A DNA stretch of 64,000 nt from Panicum virgatum (GCF_016808335.1 NC_053143.1:1149398-1213397), one strand, 5' to 3'; numbered from the stretch's first letter, positions 34,101 to 46,111 are shown. Notes: generated by a model not told the origin, from the sequence alone. Numbers and translations are program-made.

Positions 34101-36188
34101 TGTTTAGTTTAAAATTTTATAATTTGTTTTCATTGGGTTCCTGAAGTACTAGGTAATATCAACTATCAGAACTGGTATTTAACATAGAACTTAGTTCTTT
34201 AGCTGATCTGACCATATGGGAGTAAATGTTGTGTATAGTCATCTTGAGAGTACATATTCACTTATGGGCCAAATTAGACAGTTATGTGGTTCTCAATTAG
34301 GCAATAATATGGCACTAGAAAGACAAAATAGTTTACATTTTTAGGCAACGTTACTGAACATCTAATTTCAGCTTGTCATAGATAGATAGCACATCTAATG
34401 TTAGATTGTCTCTTGACATACAGTTCAAATTTGTAGCGATTGTTAATGACTTTGCATGCTACAGTGAACTGAACTTGAAAATTATCAACTGAACTTGAGT
34501 GTTTCCATGCTGACACATCAGAGCTTGTTATCCCTGGGAGGGGCAAGATCTTAGGTATGATCTCTTTCACATTGTCTTAGGCATTTCAGTACTTTGCAAT
34601 AGACATTTTTGTCAAACAGTAGAAGTATTTTCAGTACTTTCCTACAGGCAACTATCAATTATAGAAGCATTTATCTTAGCTTGACTAGGCATCTATTTCA
34701 GTTTTATGCATCATTTATCAACACAATCACATCTCTTTTCAGGTTTGGTTTCTCCTTGTTCCTTAGGCCTCAACAAGATCACTCTCAGATTCGGTGCCAA
34801 TGTACAAGGGCGATACATCCTCCACGCCGCATGGGCGACACCTACAGGTTACCCTCCTCACCCGATTCGTTTCTGGAACCTTCCGGAATGCTAGATCTGG
34901 CAAGCTAGGATTGTTCCTTAATTCCCGAGGTGATCTAGGATGCGGTAGGACTCTTTTTTCATTTTGGTCGGTGAAGTGAGGAATTGTTCTTTGTTTGGTG
35001 ATTTGATGATGCCTTTGCGCAGCTTAAGAGTGACATGAACCACTGTGTGCCATGCTTTTCAGAATAGTGTCCTCATCGTTTTAGGGATTTTGGGTGAAAA
35101 TTGTAGTCAGCATTTGCTCCATGGTTTAGTTATTACGAACTGTCTACTGTCTAGAAAATTGATAAGTAGAACAATGTATCTAGAACTCTGTGCATTTATC
35201 TAGGGTTTCTGTTTTGCTAAATAATAATTTAATCAGTGAGCTAGGCAACCCAGTGCATTTATCCAAGCAATTCTTCTCATTTCATATCCGCAACTCAATG
35301 CATTTATCTAGGAAATAATGCGTTAAGAACAAGGCAAACCCAGTGCATTTATCTGGACAATTCTTGTACATTTCAGTTACCTGGAAAATAGTAAATCATT
35401 TCTACAATCATCTTGTACATTTCAGTTATTTGGGTAGTTTGTCCCTTTTGAGTATCTTGTTTACAGGTTTTGCATGGAGCAAAGTCAAGTAGTAAGACCT
35501 TTAAAGAACTAGAGGATGGACGGTTTTTTGTGCAATTATTATATTTTCCTTGTTAGGCATCCTACTTGATTGCCAAGTATAATTAACATTGCCAAATTAG
35601 TTTTTATGCGCCCATGTCTAATTTTGTGCTGTGAGTTTCTTGTTGGATGGTTCCACACAATCTACCTGAAAATTTCATTTTTTTTGCTTCACATGTCATC
35701 ATGGCACTATACATATCTTTCCTGTCTTGTTAACCAAAAAGTATCAACGTTTATCTGTTATTGCTGACCGTGATAAGATTGTTAAAAAAAAATGCTTACT
35801 AATCCAATGCTTCGTTATTTAGATCAAGGATGGAGTTGAGGGCAAGCACCTTTTGATGACTGTCCAGTCAGCCATGGGGGAGGACCATATCTGTGAGCAA
35901 AGGACATTGCACCCAAGTAAAATTTTTAGAGAACACCAGCCATGGAACAGAGCGATCGATTGTATTTGGTGCTTTTGTGCTTAGGTGCTATAGTAAGCTC
36001 ACACAAATCTTGATGATGGAGCCATTCCTTTTTTTTTCAATTTGGTGATAGAGAATGATGCCTGAGATTTTTTTTTGTGAAAGTTTAGAATTTAGATGGT
36101 CAAAAATACCTTTGTATATGTTCAAATTTGCTTACAGCTTTTCGAAGCTTTGCCTGCTATGTTCCCAAAAGTTGCTTTTTATTATAGA
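31106..36188 (-). mobile_element. Possible Helitron with gene fragments
   Basis: Read on the minus strand, the right-to-left end shows an 8-bp stem (CCGGCCGT 31117-31124 with ACGGCCGG 31141-31148) followed by 7 bases and CTAG (31106-31109) then T, as at a Helitron 3' end. A candidate 5' end, A followed by TCTATAAT, lies at 36181-36189. Between them are a GC-rich Arg/Ala repeat (31330-31640), AT-rich sequence with scattered copies of AAAATGCTTAACTGGTA (32170, 32460, 33380) and GTGCATTTATCTAGG (35190-35370), and an eIF5A-like exon. No Rep or helicase. The 16-nt hairpin loop is long for a Helitron; the call is tentative. Confidence 0.25.
35823..35921 (+). pseudogene. eIF5A last-exon fragment
   Basis: The frame reads IKDGVEGKHLLMTVQSAMG and continues EDHIC, close to the C-terminal part of plant translation factor eIF5A (family pattern IKDG, GK, V.SAMGEE.IC). 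It starts right after TTATTTAG, so an intron border came with it: this is a genomic fragment, not a processed copy. The N-terminal part with the hypusine site is not found nearby, so the piece cannot be functional. Confidence 0.55.
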
Positions 36189-37161
36189 TGTTGAGTTAAA
36201 TTACTAGTAATAAGAGGATAGAATCATTCGGAAGCAGGCAAAATAGGAGGAAGCGGTAGTGAAGATTTGGTTCTGCCAGGACTTTAATCTTAACTAGTGC
36301 AGCTGGGTTTTTTATTGCTAAAAAAAGGAAAGATGGCACGTGGGGGTGTTCTCCTTTCCCATAAAGGAGCAGCCGCAAGACAGATTTATATTACGGCCTG
36401 CCGTAAGTTAGCTACATCCATTCTATTATGTCTGTGCTTATTTTTTTTCTATAATGAAATAAGGCAATTACACACAACCCCCCCCCCCCCCCACCGTTCT
36501 AAACTGCTAATATAAATTGTCCCATCTTTCCAAATTGTAGCTAGCCATACTTAGTTTTCCAAAACAAAGAAATAGGCACATCTGAAACACTCTAAATAAA
36601 GCAGGCATTAAAAATGTTTTGTTATTTGGGGTGCCCATAATACAGTTATATATTAGCCAACACATGGCGCAAATTTAATCACACAAAAACTACAATAGCA
36701 CCCAAAAATAGCTTAAATGTTAATATTTATTTACCATGCTTAGAGTAGCAAGACTAAAACTGCCTATGTATTTGGAATCAAGAAGAGTGGTTCTAATATT
36801 GAAACTTTGTATTCCCATCTGAAGCATTCTAAAAATCAACTGATTTAATTAATCTACATTATTGATGATTAAGCCAATGCAAGAATATATACTACTCCTA
36901 ACGGATAATTAAATAATTGCCGACTTCACATTGCAGGAATTGAATATTGTAGCTTTTTGAGCTGTTATTTAAATAATGAATCCGTGTACAGCATAAATTT
37001 GACTGTTTGCTAAAGCTGGTTCTTCAAACTAAAACCTACCAATTTCATTCACCGTCCAAATATTCGAGGGTATATACTGGTTAACCAATTTACACACCAC
37101 TGAATCAGTATAGTAGCCAAAATTTGTAAACCTACAACTCATGGTGCATAAGCCAGATATA
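36189..37161. other. 3' flank of second WRKY gene
   Basis: AT-rich noncoding sequence. A run of 15 C bases lies at 36478-36492, unusual in this AT-rich setting and prone to length error. No gene recognised. Confidence 0.4.
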
Positions 37162-38509
37162 TCACATCTTCCCGTCATCCCATTCAACGAGAGAGTTGTC
37201 AAACACCTCTAGTAAAGCTGGCAAGTCCAAGTCTGTCTCAGGCTCTTGAACATTTGCTGTTGCTTGAGCCATTTCCCCGTTTTGAAGATCCATATTAACA
37301 GGCTGCTGCTGGGGTGCCTGGACCATGCTGATGTTATGGTCCTTGCAAGTGTGATCTCCATAGTACACAACAGTGTACTTGGCGTTTTCCACTCCAGCAA
37401 TGGCACTACTGGTACCGGCATTATTTTGTTCCTGTTGCTCAATTGTCTTGGTTGCTGAGCAGTTCCTTTCTCTGTAGGCACATCTGTAATAGTTCCTGCT
37501 CAGTCAAAAGATCATGTGATACGATTATTATTAGTATATATGTATGTATGTGTGTGTTCATCAGTTTGTTTGAGACCATATATATCCTGATTTTGCAAAG
37601 GGAGAATTAGATAATTTTTCCCATGGAACTACGTACGTAGCTTCGTTCATTTGCTGATGATGAAGAATATGACGCATATATAAAAGAGATACATGCATGG
37701 GCGGTTAATATAAATACTTAGGATGTTGCCTCCCGTTGATGTTCTTCTGCCCGTATTTTCTCCATTGATGATCATCATAATGTGGAACATGTGTTACAAG
37801 GGCTCTTGATCGCTGCTTGTCGTTCCTCCTATAGATATATAACATACATATATGAGCCAAAAATGGATCAATTATATTGGTGATGCATGTTACAGAAGAT
37901 TAGCATTAGTATTACCAACTCCTATATATACATACATATTGTTGAACATGCATGAGATAGTTAATATATATAAGATATGTTCAATTAATGTTAGTATTAT
38001 TACCAATACTGGTCACATATATATGAAGATTATGTTCAAAGCAGCTGGGGAATAATTCATATTGATGCATCAGCGCGCATCTGCATATATAATTACACAC
38101 CGTACCTTCTCTTTTGACCAGCGCTATTATTAGGCTTGGCTTGTTCCTGATCCGTCGTCCTGTCACCAGTAATAGTACTGTTCCTCTTCCTCGCCAACGA
38201 CGACTTCTTCGACTTGTCGTCGACGACGAGCTCTACAGCTGGTCCATCATCATCATCTCCGGTCGTACTCATGATGAGGCACCCTTCAAGCATAGATGCC
38301 ACGCTGACGTTGCAGCCGATCACGTCGTCAAAGAGCTGGGCGGCGATGTCAGCCGAGGTATCATGGACACCGTGGAGCAGGGGGAGGACGAGCGCTCGGA
38401 GCTGCATCAGAAGCTCCTGTTGACTCCTCATGCTCTCCATCATCAACATCATCTCTGACTCTGAGCCATGGCAGCAGGGCCGCAGCGTTAGGCTGCTCTT
38501 GCGATCCAT
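37162..38509 (-). CDS. Group III WRKY transcription factor, second of cluster
   Basis: Three exons, 38509-38106, 37828-37718 and 37495-37162, join in phase with GT-AG introns to 282 residues. Intron positions and phases equal those of the first WRKY gene, including the intron that splits the codon before NYYRC. WRKYGQK is at 157-163. Zinc ligands are C177, C184, H220 and C222, that is C-X6-C-X35-H-X-C. Group III normally has C-X7-C-X23-H-X-C, so one residue is missing between the cysteines and the loop to His is 12 longer. The N-terminus has the group III helical region (QLRALVLPLL to LFDDVIGCNV) and a basic KSKKSSLARKR stretch. The C-terminal tail is acidic (LDLPALLEVFDN) and may activate transcription. 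A GA run (38594-38611) lies just upstream of the ATG. Confidence 0.88.
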
Positions 38510-38798
38510 TCAGTATGTACGCTCTCAATTATTTGTGTTTGCGTTTGTCACTGCGTCTGTGATTGCAGGTAGTTTTCGCTGGGGTGCGACTTTGAGAGAG
38601 AGAGAGAGAGGGACACAGCGAGACTTTGCAGCTGGTAGCTTAGCTAATAGGTAGAGGTCGTGCAGTGTGTACTCGGCCATCAGCATGCACTTGGTTATAT
38701 ATGTGTATACAGTACTAGTGCTAGAATTATCGAATGTGCATGCTGTGTGTGATGTCAAGCTTAATTGGCACGTGCTGCTGAGTCAGTAAATATGGCTC

Positions 38799-38806
38799 TT
38801 ATATAG
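38799..38806 (-). promoter_or_regulatory. Possible TATA box of second WRKY gene
   Basis: CTATATAAG on the minus strand about 290 bp upstream of the ATG; a second candidate TATATAA lies at 38695-38701. Nearby are a G-box GCACGTGC (38768-38775), TGAGTCA (38779-38785) and a W-box core TTGAC on the minus strand (38754-38758). Confidence 0.4.
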
Positions 38807-39209
38807 GGGTATTCAGGAAGATGGATAAAAAGAAGCAGTGAGACATCCATTTCGTGGTGTGAACGCATGGGCGTGCATGAGCATGACCTCCATCTCTCCA
38901 TTCCATCGAGCATGCACGAGCCAGGAGGTCAGACTTTCAACACACTATACCATGCGCATGTGCCGATCGGCTACATTCACTTAGACCACATGGAAGGGTT
39001 ACTATATATTACTAACTGAAGGTTAATTAATTAAACACGCACAGCCAACCAATACTAAACGCACCACCCAAAGAGAAGAAAAAATACACACGATTGTGAG
39101 GATTCAAACCCACAACCTCAAACCTCGTGTATAACTTCTATTGCCATCACACCTATGCATCACATGTGACTGTGTGCGAAATGCTTTCCTTTTAAATAAG
39201 CTGTGGATG
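38807..39209. other. Upstream region of second WRKY gene
   Basis: Noncoding; a GATTCAAACCCACAACCTC stretch at about 39100 looks like a decayed tRNA-derived repeat. No gene. Confidence 0.35.
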
Positions 39210-39490
39210 CCTATTTAGTACCGGGCCAAGACGCTGACCGGTACTAAATGTCACCCTTTAGTATCGGTCGGTGTCATTGATCGGTACTAAATGACCATGT
39301 CATTTTAGTACCTGGCCAAAACACCAACAGATACTAAAAGGTGACGTTATTACCGGGTGGTGTTATGATCCGATACTAAAATGGCTCCGGAGGCTTTTAA
39401 ATTTGGACCCGATACTAAAATAGCTTCGTGACAACTTTAGTACGAGACTAAATTATGACTGGTACTAACATCCAGGGACTTCTTGTAGTG
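39210..39490. mobile_element. CACTA-type transposon end fragment
   Basis: Many copies in both orientations of TTTAGTACCGG and CGGTACTAAAT form the subterminal repeats of grass CACTA (En/Spm) elements. The right end is CTTCTTGTAGTG at 39490, the inverted form of CACTACAAGAAG. I find no matching left terminus, so this is one end of a truncated element. Confidence 0.75.
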
Positions 39491-41612
39491 ACGCTAGGAA
39501 AGAAATTCTAAAAATCTCATAAGATAAGAAGAATCGGAAATATCATACTATCAATTGCATTGTGTAGGTTCTGATCATCATAGTTATTGAATCAATTATA
39601 TTTTTCTTTTAGAGACATCAAGGAAAACATGCATGATTGCTAAACATTATAATTAGGAGCCAGGGGCGGAGCTAGAGAGAAACTGAGGGGGGGTGCGGCA
39701 TTTCAGATCATATGGATTATGTTTGAGTTTATATGGTGATATTTTAGAAGTAATAGCTAGTTTTCAAAATTTTGTGGGTACGCCCGCACGAGCCGGGGTT
39801 TATGTTGTCCTTGCATATTCTTTCATCAATTAACCACGTTTCTGGTCAACAACTTGAGATATATAGTATAGTGAACAAAATTAAATTAAGGTAGAAGCGC
39901 TGCATATACATCAGGCACATATACTAGTACACTACACAACATGATAAGAACCATGCAATTCACACTTGAAGGTTAGGTGAACGGAGATTTTCTTTTTAAA
40001 GATCATGAACCTTGCGGTCCGGCATATATATTATTAAGAAAAGAATTGATCCAGTTATAGGTAAACTGGATCCGAAAACCACACACCAAAACTACAACAC
40101 CTACAGCTACATCTACAACTAAAGCCGATCGGATTTGAATATATATCGACGACGCCATCCTGGTCGGTTGGAATGGGAACAACACGACCACACCACCGCG
40201 CCCAGGTCGGATTGGGACATCGACCCAGGTCCCAACTCCGTCTGGTTTAATTGCGACATCAACACGAGTCTCAAGAGATCTCTGTCCGATCGGATTGGGA
40301 CGTCGACACGAACAACCACACAGCCAACACTTATCGTAGACTGGAAATTAAAAAAAGAAAAGAAAAACTAAGAAAGAAAAGCGCCCTTTCAGAAGCAGCC
40401 ACCGCCGAAGCAAGCATCCTTGTAGGGACTGCCCGACAATGCCTTCCGCGCGGTAGAGATTTCCGACGTCGGCTTCAGGAAGGACGCAGTAGAGATGCTC
40501 GACGTGGCCTCGAGGAAGGACGTGAGATTAACGGAGAATTCCTCCGTCATTATATTCAGTTTGCGACTCTTGAAATCAGGTCGGCCTGTGATTTGTCGGT
40601 CAAGTTCAGATAGATACCATTGGCTAGGCTTGTCTTAGGCGGGAGCGAGTAGTCGTCGGTCGTAGCGTTGTCCGGAAGGACGGAGTGTTGATGAAGCAAA
40701 ATAAAAAATTAATAGTGTATAATAAGGTTGACCGGTCAAAAGATTTTAAGAATCTATGACTAGCTATAGGACACATCGGTATCATGCATGCATGAGTATA
40801 TATGTCATGTTCGTGGAGTATGTGCCGTATGCTTCTAGAAAACAGAGGATAGTTTTTGTGTTTTTGGTTGATCGGCTAAGCTTGAATATAATTGACAAAC
40901 AAACAAACACACACACACACATATATATATATTAGCTTAAAAGTACTAGTAAATGACAAGATAATAAAGTGATAGTGATCGCAGATACAAATAATGCAAG
41001 CTAGCTAGGCGGCCAGTGGCCGTAAGCTGCACACGGCAATAGAGTGACGCCACGGGCGTGATGTCATGGCCTGGGAAAAATCGTGCATCTCGTGCAGGGC
41101 TGCTGGTCCAGCCAGTGGGGCCACCTATTTAAAGCGATAGTGATTACTGGGCTGGGCTCCAGGCCAGCTTGACGGGGGTTTTTTTTTTGGAGGGAACGGA
41201 GGACCTTGACGATTTTGTCTACCAGGGCATAGTAAGCATATATACCGACTTTCGTGTTGGCCCATGCATCAAGGGCCCGTGTTTTTTTTCTCGAGGCACA
41301 TTGTTTTCTTGATAGTGCAGATGCAAACGATCATAAACACGCACACACACTGACAATTATAAACACACAAATAAAACCCTATCCTTGTGAATATCACCGA
41401 GGGATGGAGCCAGTTGATCCTCGATATTTGCAAAGTCATCACAGATGCTACGTCGCCTACCAAAATTGAGCTATGCGTACCTCTATCAAGGGCCCGTATT
41501 TGTATAGTCAGACTAGGTCCGTTTTATATATTTTGTGGGGAACATTAAGATTACCGTTTTATATATTTTGTGGGGAACATTAAGATTACGCTTTACGTCT
41601 GGTTTATCCTAA
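39491..41612. other. Intergenic region between second and third WRKY genes
   Basis: No gene recognised. CAGGGGCGGAGCTAGAG at 39662 resembles a common plant transposon end. 40140-40320 has repeated TCGGATTGGGACATCGAC-like blocks. An AC then AT microsatellite lies at about 40909-40933, a poly-T run at about 41179-41189. Confidence 0.4.
41520..41589. repeat. 35-bp perfect tandem duplication
   Basis: Two identical 35-base units beginning CGTTTTATATATTTTGTGGG. Confidence 0.92.
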
Positions 41613-41946
41613 GGGCCGTGTTTACATCCAAAAAATTTACCCTAAAATTCGTCACATGGAATGTTTGGACACATGCATGGAGTATTAAATAAATCTATTT
41701 ATAAAACTTATTACACAGATGAGTTGTAAATCGCGAGACTAATCTAATGAGCCTACTTAATATATAATTTGCAACGGTGATGCTACAGTAACCATTCGCT
41801 AATTATGAATTAATTAGGCTCATTAGATTCATCTCGCGATTTACAACCTATATGTGCAAAAGGTTTTCTAAATAAATTTTATTTAGTAATCCGAAATAGT
41901 AAGATTCTATTTTAAAAAAATTACGCCAAAGAAACTAAACACGGCC
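41613..41946. mobile_element. Tourist-like MITE (PIF/Harbinger)
   Basis: A 334-bp element with GGGCCGTGTTTACATCC at the left and AAACTAAACACGGCC at the right, flanked by TAA on both sides (41610-41612, 41947-41949). It also has an inner inverted pair (AATCGCGAGACTAATCTAATGAGCC and its reverse), typical of the family. Non-coding. Confidence 0.85.
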
Positions 41947-42176
41947 TAAGTACGTATATATCACTGTATGATATATGTAAAGTTGTTTTGAGTGCATAAT
42001 ATTTTCCAGAGCAGGAGTTATTGTTTGGTGAAGTGGCCAAGTATTTAATTATCATCTTAGCCTAATTTGAATTTTTTTAGAAAGAAAACAAATAAGCAAC
42101 TAACTCAAGCAAGCATGCATCCATGTAAGTACATACAGCAGTACAAGGATCGCCCTTCACCACCGCATAATACATA

Positions 42177-42328
42177 CTCCATCCATTCCAAAATGTAGGT
42201 CGTTTTGGCTTTTCTAGATTCATAGTGTTTGTTAAGCACCTAGATATATCATATGTGTAGACTACATACATAACAAAATATATAAATTTAGAAATGTCAA
42301 AACGATCTATATTTTAGAACAGAGGGAG
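42177..42328. mobile_element. Stowaway-type MITE, 152 bp
   Basis: CTCCATCCATTCC at the left, AACAGAGGGAG at the right, TA on both sides. It ends 12 bp from the stop codon of the third WRKY gene, so it probably lies in or next to that gene's 3' UTR. Confidence 0.85.
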
Positions 42329-42339
42329 TACCTAGCTAG

Positions 42340-43320
42340 CTAGAAGGAGAAATGGGAAACAGTATGATGCTGATCATTACTAGCTAGCTGCTGCAGCAGC
42401 AAGTGATGGTCATCAATCGTCCAACAAGCATCCGCTGCGGCGATGTGCACCGGTGACCGGATTGGTCCGGTGAAATAATCTTCTTCCATCTCCTGCAACG
42501 CAGCAGCCGTTGCTGGGGCCCAGCTGTCATGGACGCCGAACAACCTGCTCCAGTAGGTGATGTCGTCCGAGAACGCCGGAGACTCATCAATCCCGGCGGT
42601 AACGGTGTTATTGGTGCTGGGGCTGCTAGAACAATAAGAGCCGCCTGATGATGATGTTGGGGCGACACTAGTAATAGTAATGGTACGGTGTCGTCATGAT
42701 GATGATCTTGAGGGGTTCTCCTGTTATTGGTGCTCTTAATAACTGCAGGGACGACGGCGGTGGTCTCGAGGATGACCGGCGGCGCCTCCATGGAATCGTC
42801 GTTGGGCGTGCAGGTGTGCTCCCCCATGTACACCACCGTGTACTTTGGGGCCGCAGCTCCGCCGCCGCCGTCGTTGCGCTGCACCGTCCGTTTGGCCGGG
42901 CAGCCTTGCTCCGCGCTCCGGGTGCACCTGTAGTAACTCCTGCGTGCATGCGTGCGTGTGAACAAATTAATTAAACTCGATCATCAGTATGTAGTGTGCA
43001 AGTCTTACTCCTTTTCTTTCCCTCAAGAATTATTCATACTTGTATATAACTTTTAGCAGCTCAATTATTCTTCTGAAAATACAAATTTGCAAGCTTACGT
43101 ACTGTCTCAATCGCTGGGTCATTATATTGGTCCTGAAACACATGCGACAACCAAGGCCTAACGTGTATCATGACAGATACAGTCATCATTTGTGTTGCAG
43201 CTAGCGTTGGTAGCGAGGGGCCGGGACCAAACGGAACTAAAGGGACAGCGCATCATCGTCAGGCATCCATCAGCAGCTAGCTAGTGTCACTGTCCAAATA
43301 AAGATTATTGGGTGGAGCTT

Positions 43321-43375
<55 letters not shown>

Positions 43376-44080
43376 ACCAGAGAGACTACCCAGAGAGAAT
43401 CTCTAAAAATTCTTTCGATACACAACAATATATATGCATGAAATGCATGGGCAAATGGCATCTTAGGGCGATCGAGCTCCTTTTCTGGTTTTTTTAACGA
43501 ACAAGCTAGCAGGAAGTAATTAAATTAAAGATTTTTACCGTACCTAGCGTAGATGGCACCTTCGATTTGCTTCTGGCCGTACTTCCTCCATTGGTACCCA
43601 TCGAAATCGGGCACGGATGTCACGAGAGACGACGTGCCGCCGCCGCCGCCGCTCATCTTCTGCCGCCGTTGCTTATTCTGCTGCTTCCTGCTGCAGCTCA
43701 AATAAATGCAATCCATATATTATCGTTCATGCTACCATGATACATGCGTGCAATGCAAATCGAAGAAGCCAGTGTACCTTGTTTTGCAGGATTTATGACG
43801 AGGAGGCTCCAGGTGTTGTTCGCCGCCATTGTACGACTTGCTGTCGTCGTCTTGAGGCCGGCCTCTCTTGCTCCCCCGCGGGCGCCGCCGTCTCCCATCG
43901 CAGCATGACGACGACGGCGCTGGAGGCTGCTGTTCCGCCTTCAGTGCCGCCGCCGGACGACGACTGATCATCATCCACCTTCGTCGTCGTCGGAGATGGC
44001 ATGAAGAAGAGCATCAGGTCGCGGAGCTGAGCCTGGAGCTCATCATCACCCTGCTGCGGCCCTACTACTAGTAGCGTCAT
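42340..44080 (-). pseudogene. Group III WRKY gene, third of cluster, two frameshifts
   Basis: Exons 44080-43778, 43687-43544 and 42939-42340 keep the splice sites and phases of the other two WRKY genes. The domain is complete: WRKYGQK in exon 2 (QWRKYGQKQIEG), then SYYRCTRSAEQGC with C-X7-C and HTC after 27 residues. But exon 1 needs a frame change between about 43974 and 43900: the start frame (LQAQLRDLMLFF) leads to a stop, while SKRGRPQDDD and HKSCKTR lie one frame away. Exon 3 needs another near 42690: family-like tail sequence (SPAFSDDITYWSRLFGVHDSW to 42340) lies in a different frame from the zinc finger. Either the gene is recently broken or the assembly has two indels. A (CA)n run sits in intron 2. 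No corrected product is given. Confidence 0.75.
43325..43373. repeat. CA microsatellite
   Basis: About 24 CA repeats in intron 2 of the third WRKY gene; likely polymorphic. Confidence 0.95.
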
Positions 44081-44130
44081 CGTCCCCGGCCGGCTGCTAG
44101 CTTGACTACATACTCCGCTAGCTTTTGCTG

Positions 44131-44138
44131 TTTATAAA
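44131..44138 (-). promoter_or_regulatory. Possible TATA box of third WRKY gene
   Basis: TTTATAAA about 50 bp upstream of the ATG at 44080. The short distance would give a very short leader. A TTGAC core lies at 44102-44106 (plus) and another on the minus strand at 44456-44460. Confidence 0.4.
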
Positions 44139-44645
44139 GGCTGGCCAGCTGCTCGGCTCGGCTCGGCTCGGCACAGCATGCATGCGCTCCACCAGCAATT
44201 GCATGCGTGCACACGTATACTAGTGACGCAAGCACCATGACGTACGTGTATATGCAAGATCGTACAGCTAGGGATGCGAGTGAGTACCCCGTTAGTGTTT
44301 TTGGATTTCTTCATTTTCTCTCCTAAATTAATTACATAACATGACATTCTAGTTCATTTTATCATGTTTTCGGTCGACCCAATGATCCAAAAAAATTGGA
44401 ACTTGCATCTCTAAGTACAGTCTTTAATTATTTCGAGTATGTACGGTTGATCGGTGTCAAGCGCGCAGTTATGGAACATGCATGCATCTAGATTATATAT
44501 ATTGCACGCAACTAACGCTCTGGTCTTCTCAACTTAATTTAGCTGAGGACGCCTGCTAGCCGCATCTCTAATTTAATTTCGTAATTCTAGTGTGAGTCTT
44601 GCATTGGTTACTGTAGTTCCACTATGTTTTAGAGATGGCTATGGG
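44139..44645. other. Upstream region of third WRKY gene
   Basis: Noncoding, many GCATGC motifs. No gene recognised. Confidence 0.35.
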
Positions 44646-44757
44646 TACCTGAAATCCGATAGGTACACAATTTAGCGCCCATGCATGCATAACGCCCTTC
44701 AGTTGTTCACAATAAAAATATGTGTGAATGCATATAATTAAGATGCATGCCTTTTAA
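44646..44757 (+). repeat. Direct repeat, left copy
   Basis: Begins TACCTGAAATCCGATAGGT and runs through GCCCATGCAT and ATGTGTGAATGCATATA. Nearly the same sequence, in the same orientation, occupies 63886-64000. The two copies flank the whole transposon stack. Confidence 0.85.
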
Positions 44758-45261
44758 CATTTTGCTTTAATTTCATTCTATCTTCACATATTTACAGAAA
44801 TATAATTATAAGAATAATAATCGCATATATATGCATCAATAATTGTGAAGATCGACGAACAGAGGAGAGAGAGATCGTCTCTAGTAGTTAATTAACTGAG
44901 GGTCTTGGAGTACGAAAGGAACTCTTATATAGTAGATTACATACATTATTTTACTCATTGTAGAAATAAATTTTATCTGTTATTTGTAGCCACAAGTGTC
45001 ACTCAACACATCTATCTGCTGTGTACACGAAGGCCAGGTAGAAAGAAAGAAGGGTGGGTGGCTGTGTGTGTATATATATATATGTTAGGAGCCTAAGGCT
45101 TTCAATAAGAAATGAAAGCCTCGACTAACCAACTGCTTTCTGGGCGGAATCAACTCCTCAACCAACCAGCCCATTGAGCCCAGCCCAGACCCAGGCATAT
45201 ATAAATACATCCACCTCATCCAATAACCCTAATCTCCTCCCCCCCTCAACATGCCTCCAGC
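44758..45261. other. AT-rich spacer ending in a promoter-like stretch
   Basis: AT-rich, with a TA run at 45070-45083. ATATATAAATAC at 45196-45207 followed by CCCTAATCTCCTCC and ATG at 45251 looks like a plant promoter and leader, but the frame after it is repeat sequence without a domain. Confidence 0.35.
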
Positions 45262-45640
45262 ACCCCCGCCGGCGGCTTGCGGCGACGCTGGAAGGGCGCA
45301 GCAGCCCGGCGCAGCGCTTGGCCGGCGGAGGCACAGATCCGGCGGCTTGCGGCGGCGCTGGAAGGGCGCGGCGGCACGGCGCGGCGCTCGACCAGTGGAG
45401 GCACGGATCCAGCGGCGGCCGGGCGTGCAGGCCCAGCAGGGCGGCTGCTTGTGGCGGCACTGGCAGGGCGTGGCGAACCGGCGACGCTCTCGGCCGGTGG
45501 AGGCACAGATCCGGCGGCGGCCAGGCGCGTGGGCCCAACAGGACGGCGGCATGCGGCGGCGCTGGAAGGGCGCGGCGACCTGACGAGTTGCTCGACCGGC
45601 GGAGGCTGGGCGTGCGGGCCCAGCAGGGCGGCGGCACGAG
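45262..45640. repeat. GC-rich minisatellite, units about 70-100 bp
   Basis: About four to five diverged tandem units, each with CGGCGCTGGAAGGGCGCGGC, a CTCGACCGGCGGAGGC-like block and, in the later units, GGGCGTGCGGGCCCAGCAGG. Long open frames on both strands (for example 45158-46072 minus, 45174-46094 plus) come from this GC-rich repeat and its flank and have no domain. Confidence 0.75.
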
Positions 45641-46111
45641 CAGGGCATGCAACGCGAGGCGCGCGGGAAGGGAGGGCAGCCAAGCCGGCTGCGGCGGCGC
45701 GGCAAGGACGCCACGCGAGGAGCAGCGGGGTGGAGTGGCAGCAGCTCGGGTCCAGCAGATCCGGCCACTGGCGCCCTCCACCAGTGGCGTGGCGGTGTCC
45801 TCTCCGGCGGTGTGCGGCGGTCCCGGTCCCCTTTCCATGGCGGCATGGCAATCCCCCACCCCCCGCGGTGCGCCGCCCCTCCGGCGTGCGCCGAATGACG
45901 AGGAGGTGCAGTCACTGTGGCCACACAACACGGCGGCATCACCTGCAAGCTGCGTCGAGCGTCGGCGGCGGCCCCTGTCCAAGAGGCGGAGGCTGCAGTG
46001 GCATCGAGTGGATTGGTATGGAGGCGGCTTGTTGGAGTCCTCTGGCTGGGGTGCGGCGGCAGCACTCAACAATCCCCCTGTCCCGGCGGTGTGAAGGTGC
46101 CCCTTCCCCGG
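45641..46111. other. GC-rich flank left of the solo LTR
   Basis: GC-rich sequence with no recognised domain. It ends in CCCGG (46107-46111), the left target-site copy of the solo LTR. Confidence 0.45.

Noticed and set aside
36478..36492. Poly-C run as a functional i-motif or G-quadruplex site
   Set aside because: A single homopolymer in AT-rich intergenic DNA; most likely slippage or a sequencing artefact.
43325..43373. CA run as a possible array of short repeats
   Set aside because: Simple dinucleotide microsatellite in an intron; no spacer structure. No CRISPR array is expected or seen in this plant DNA.
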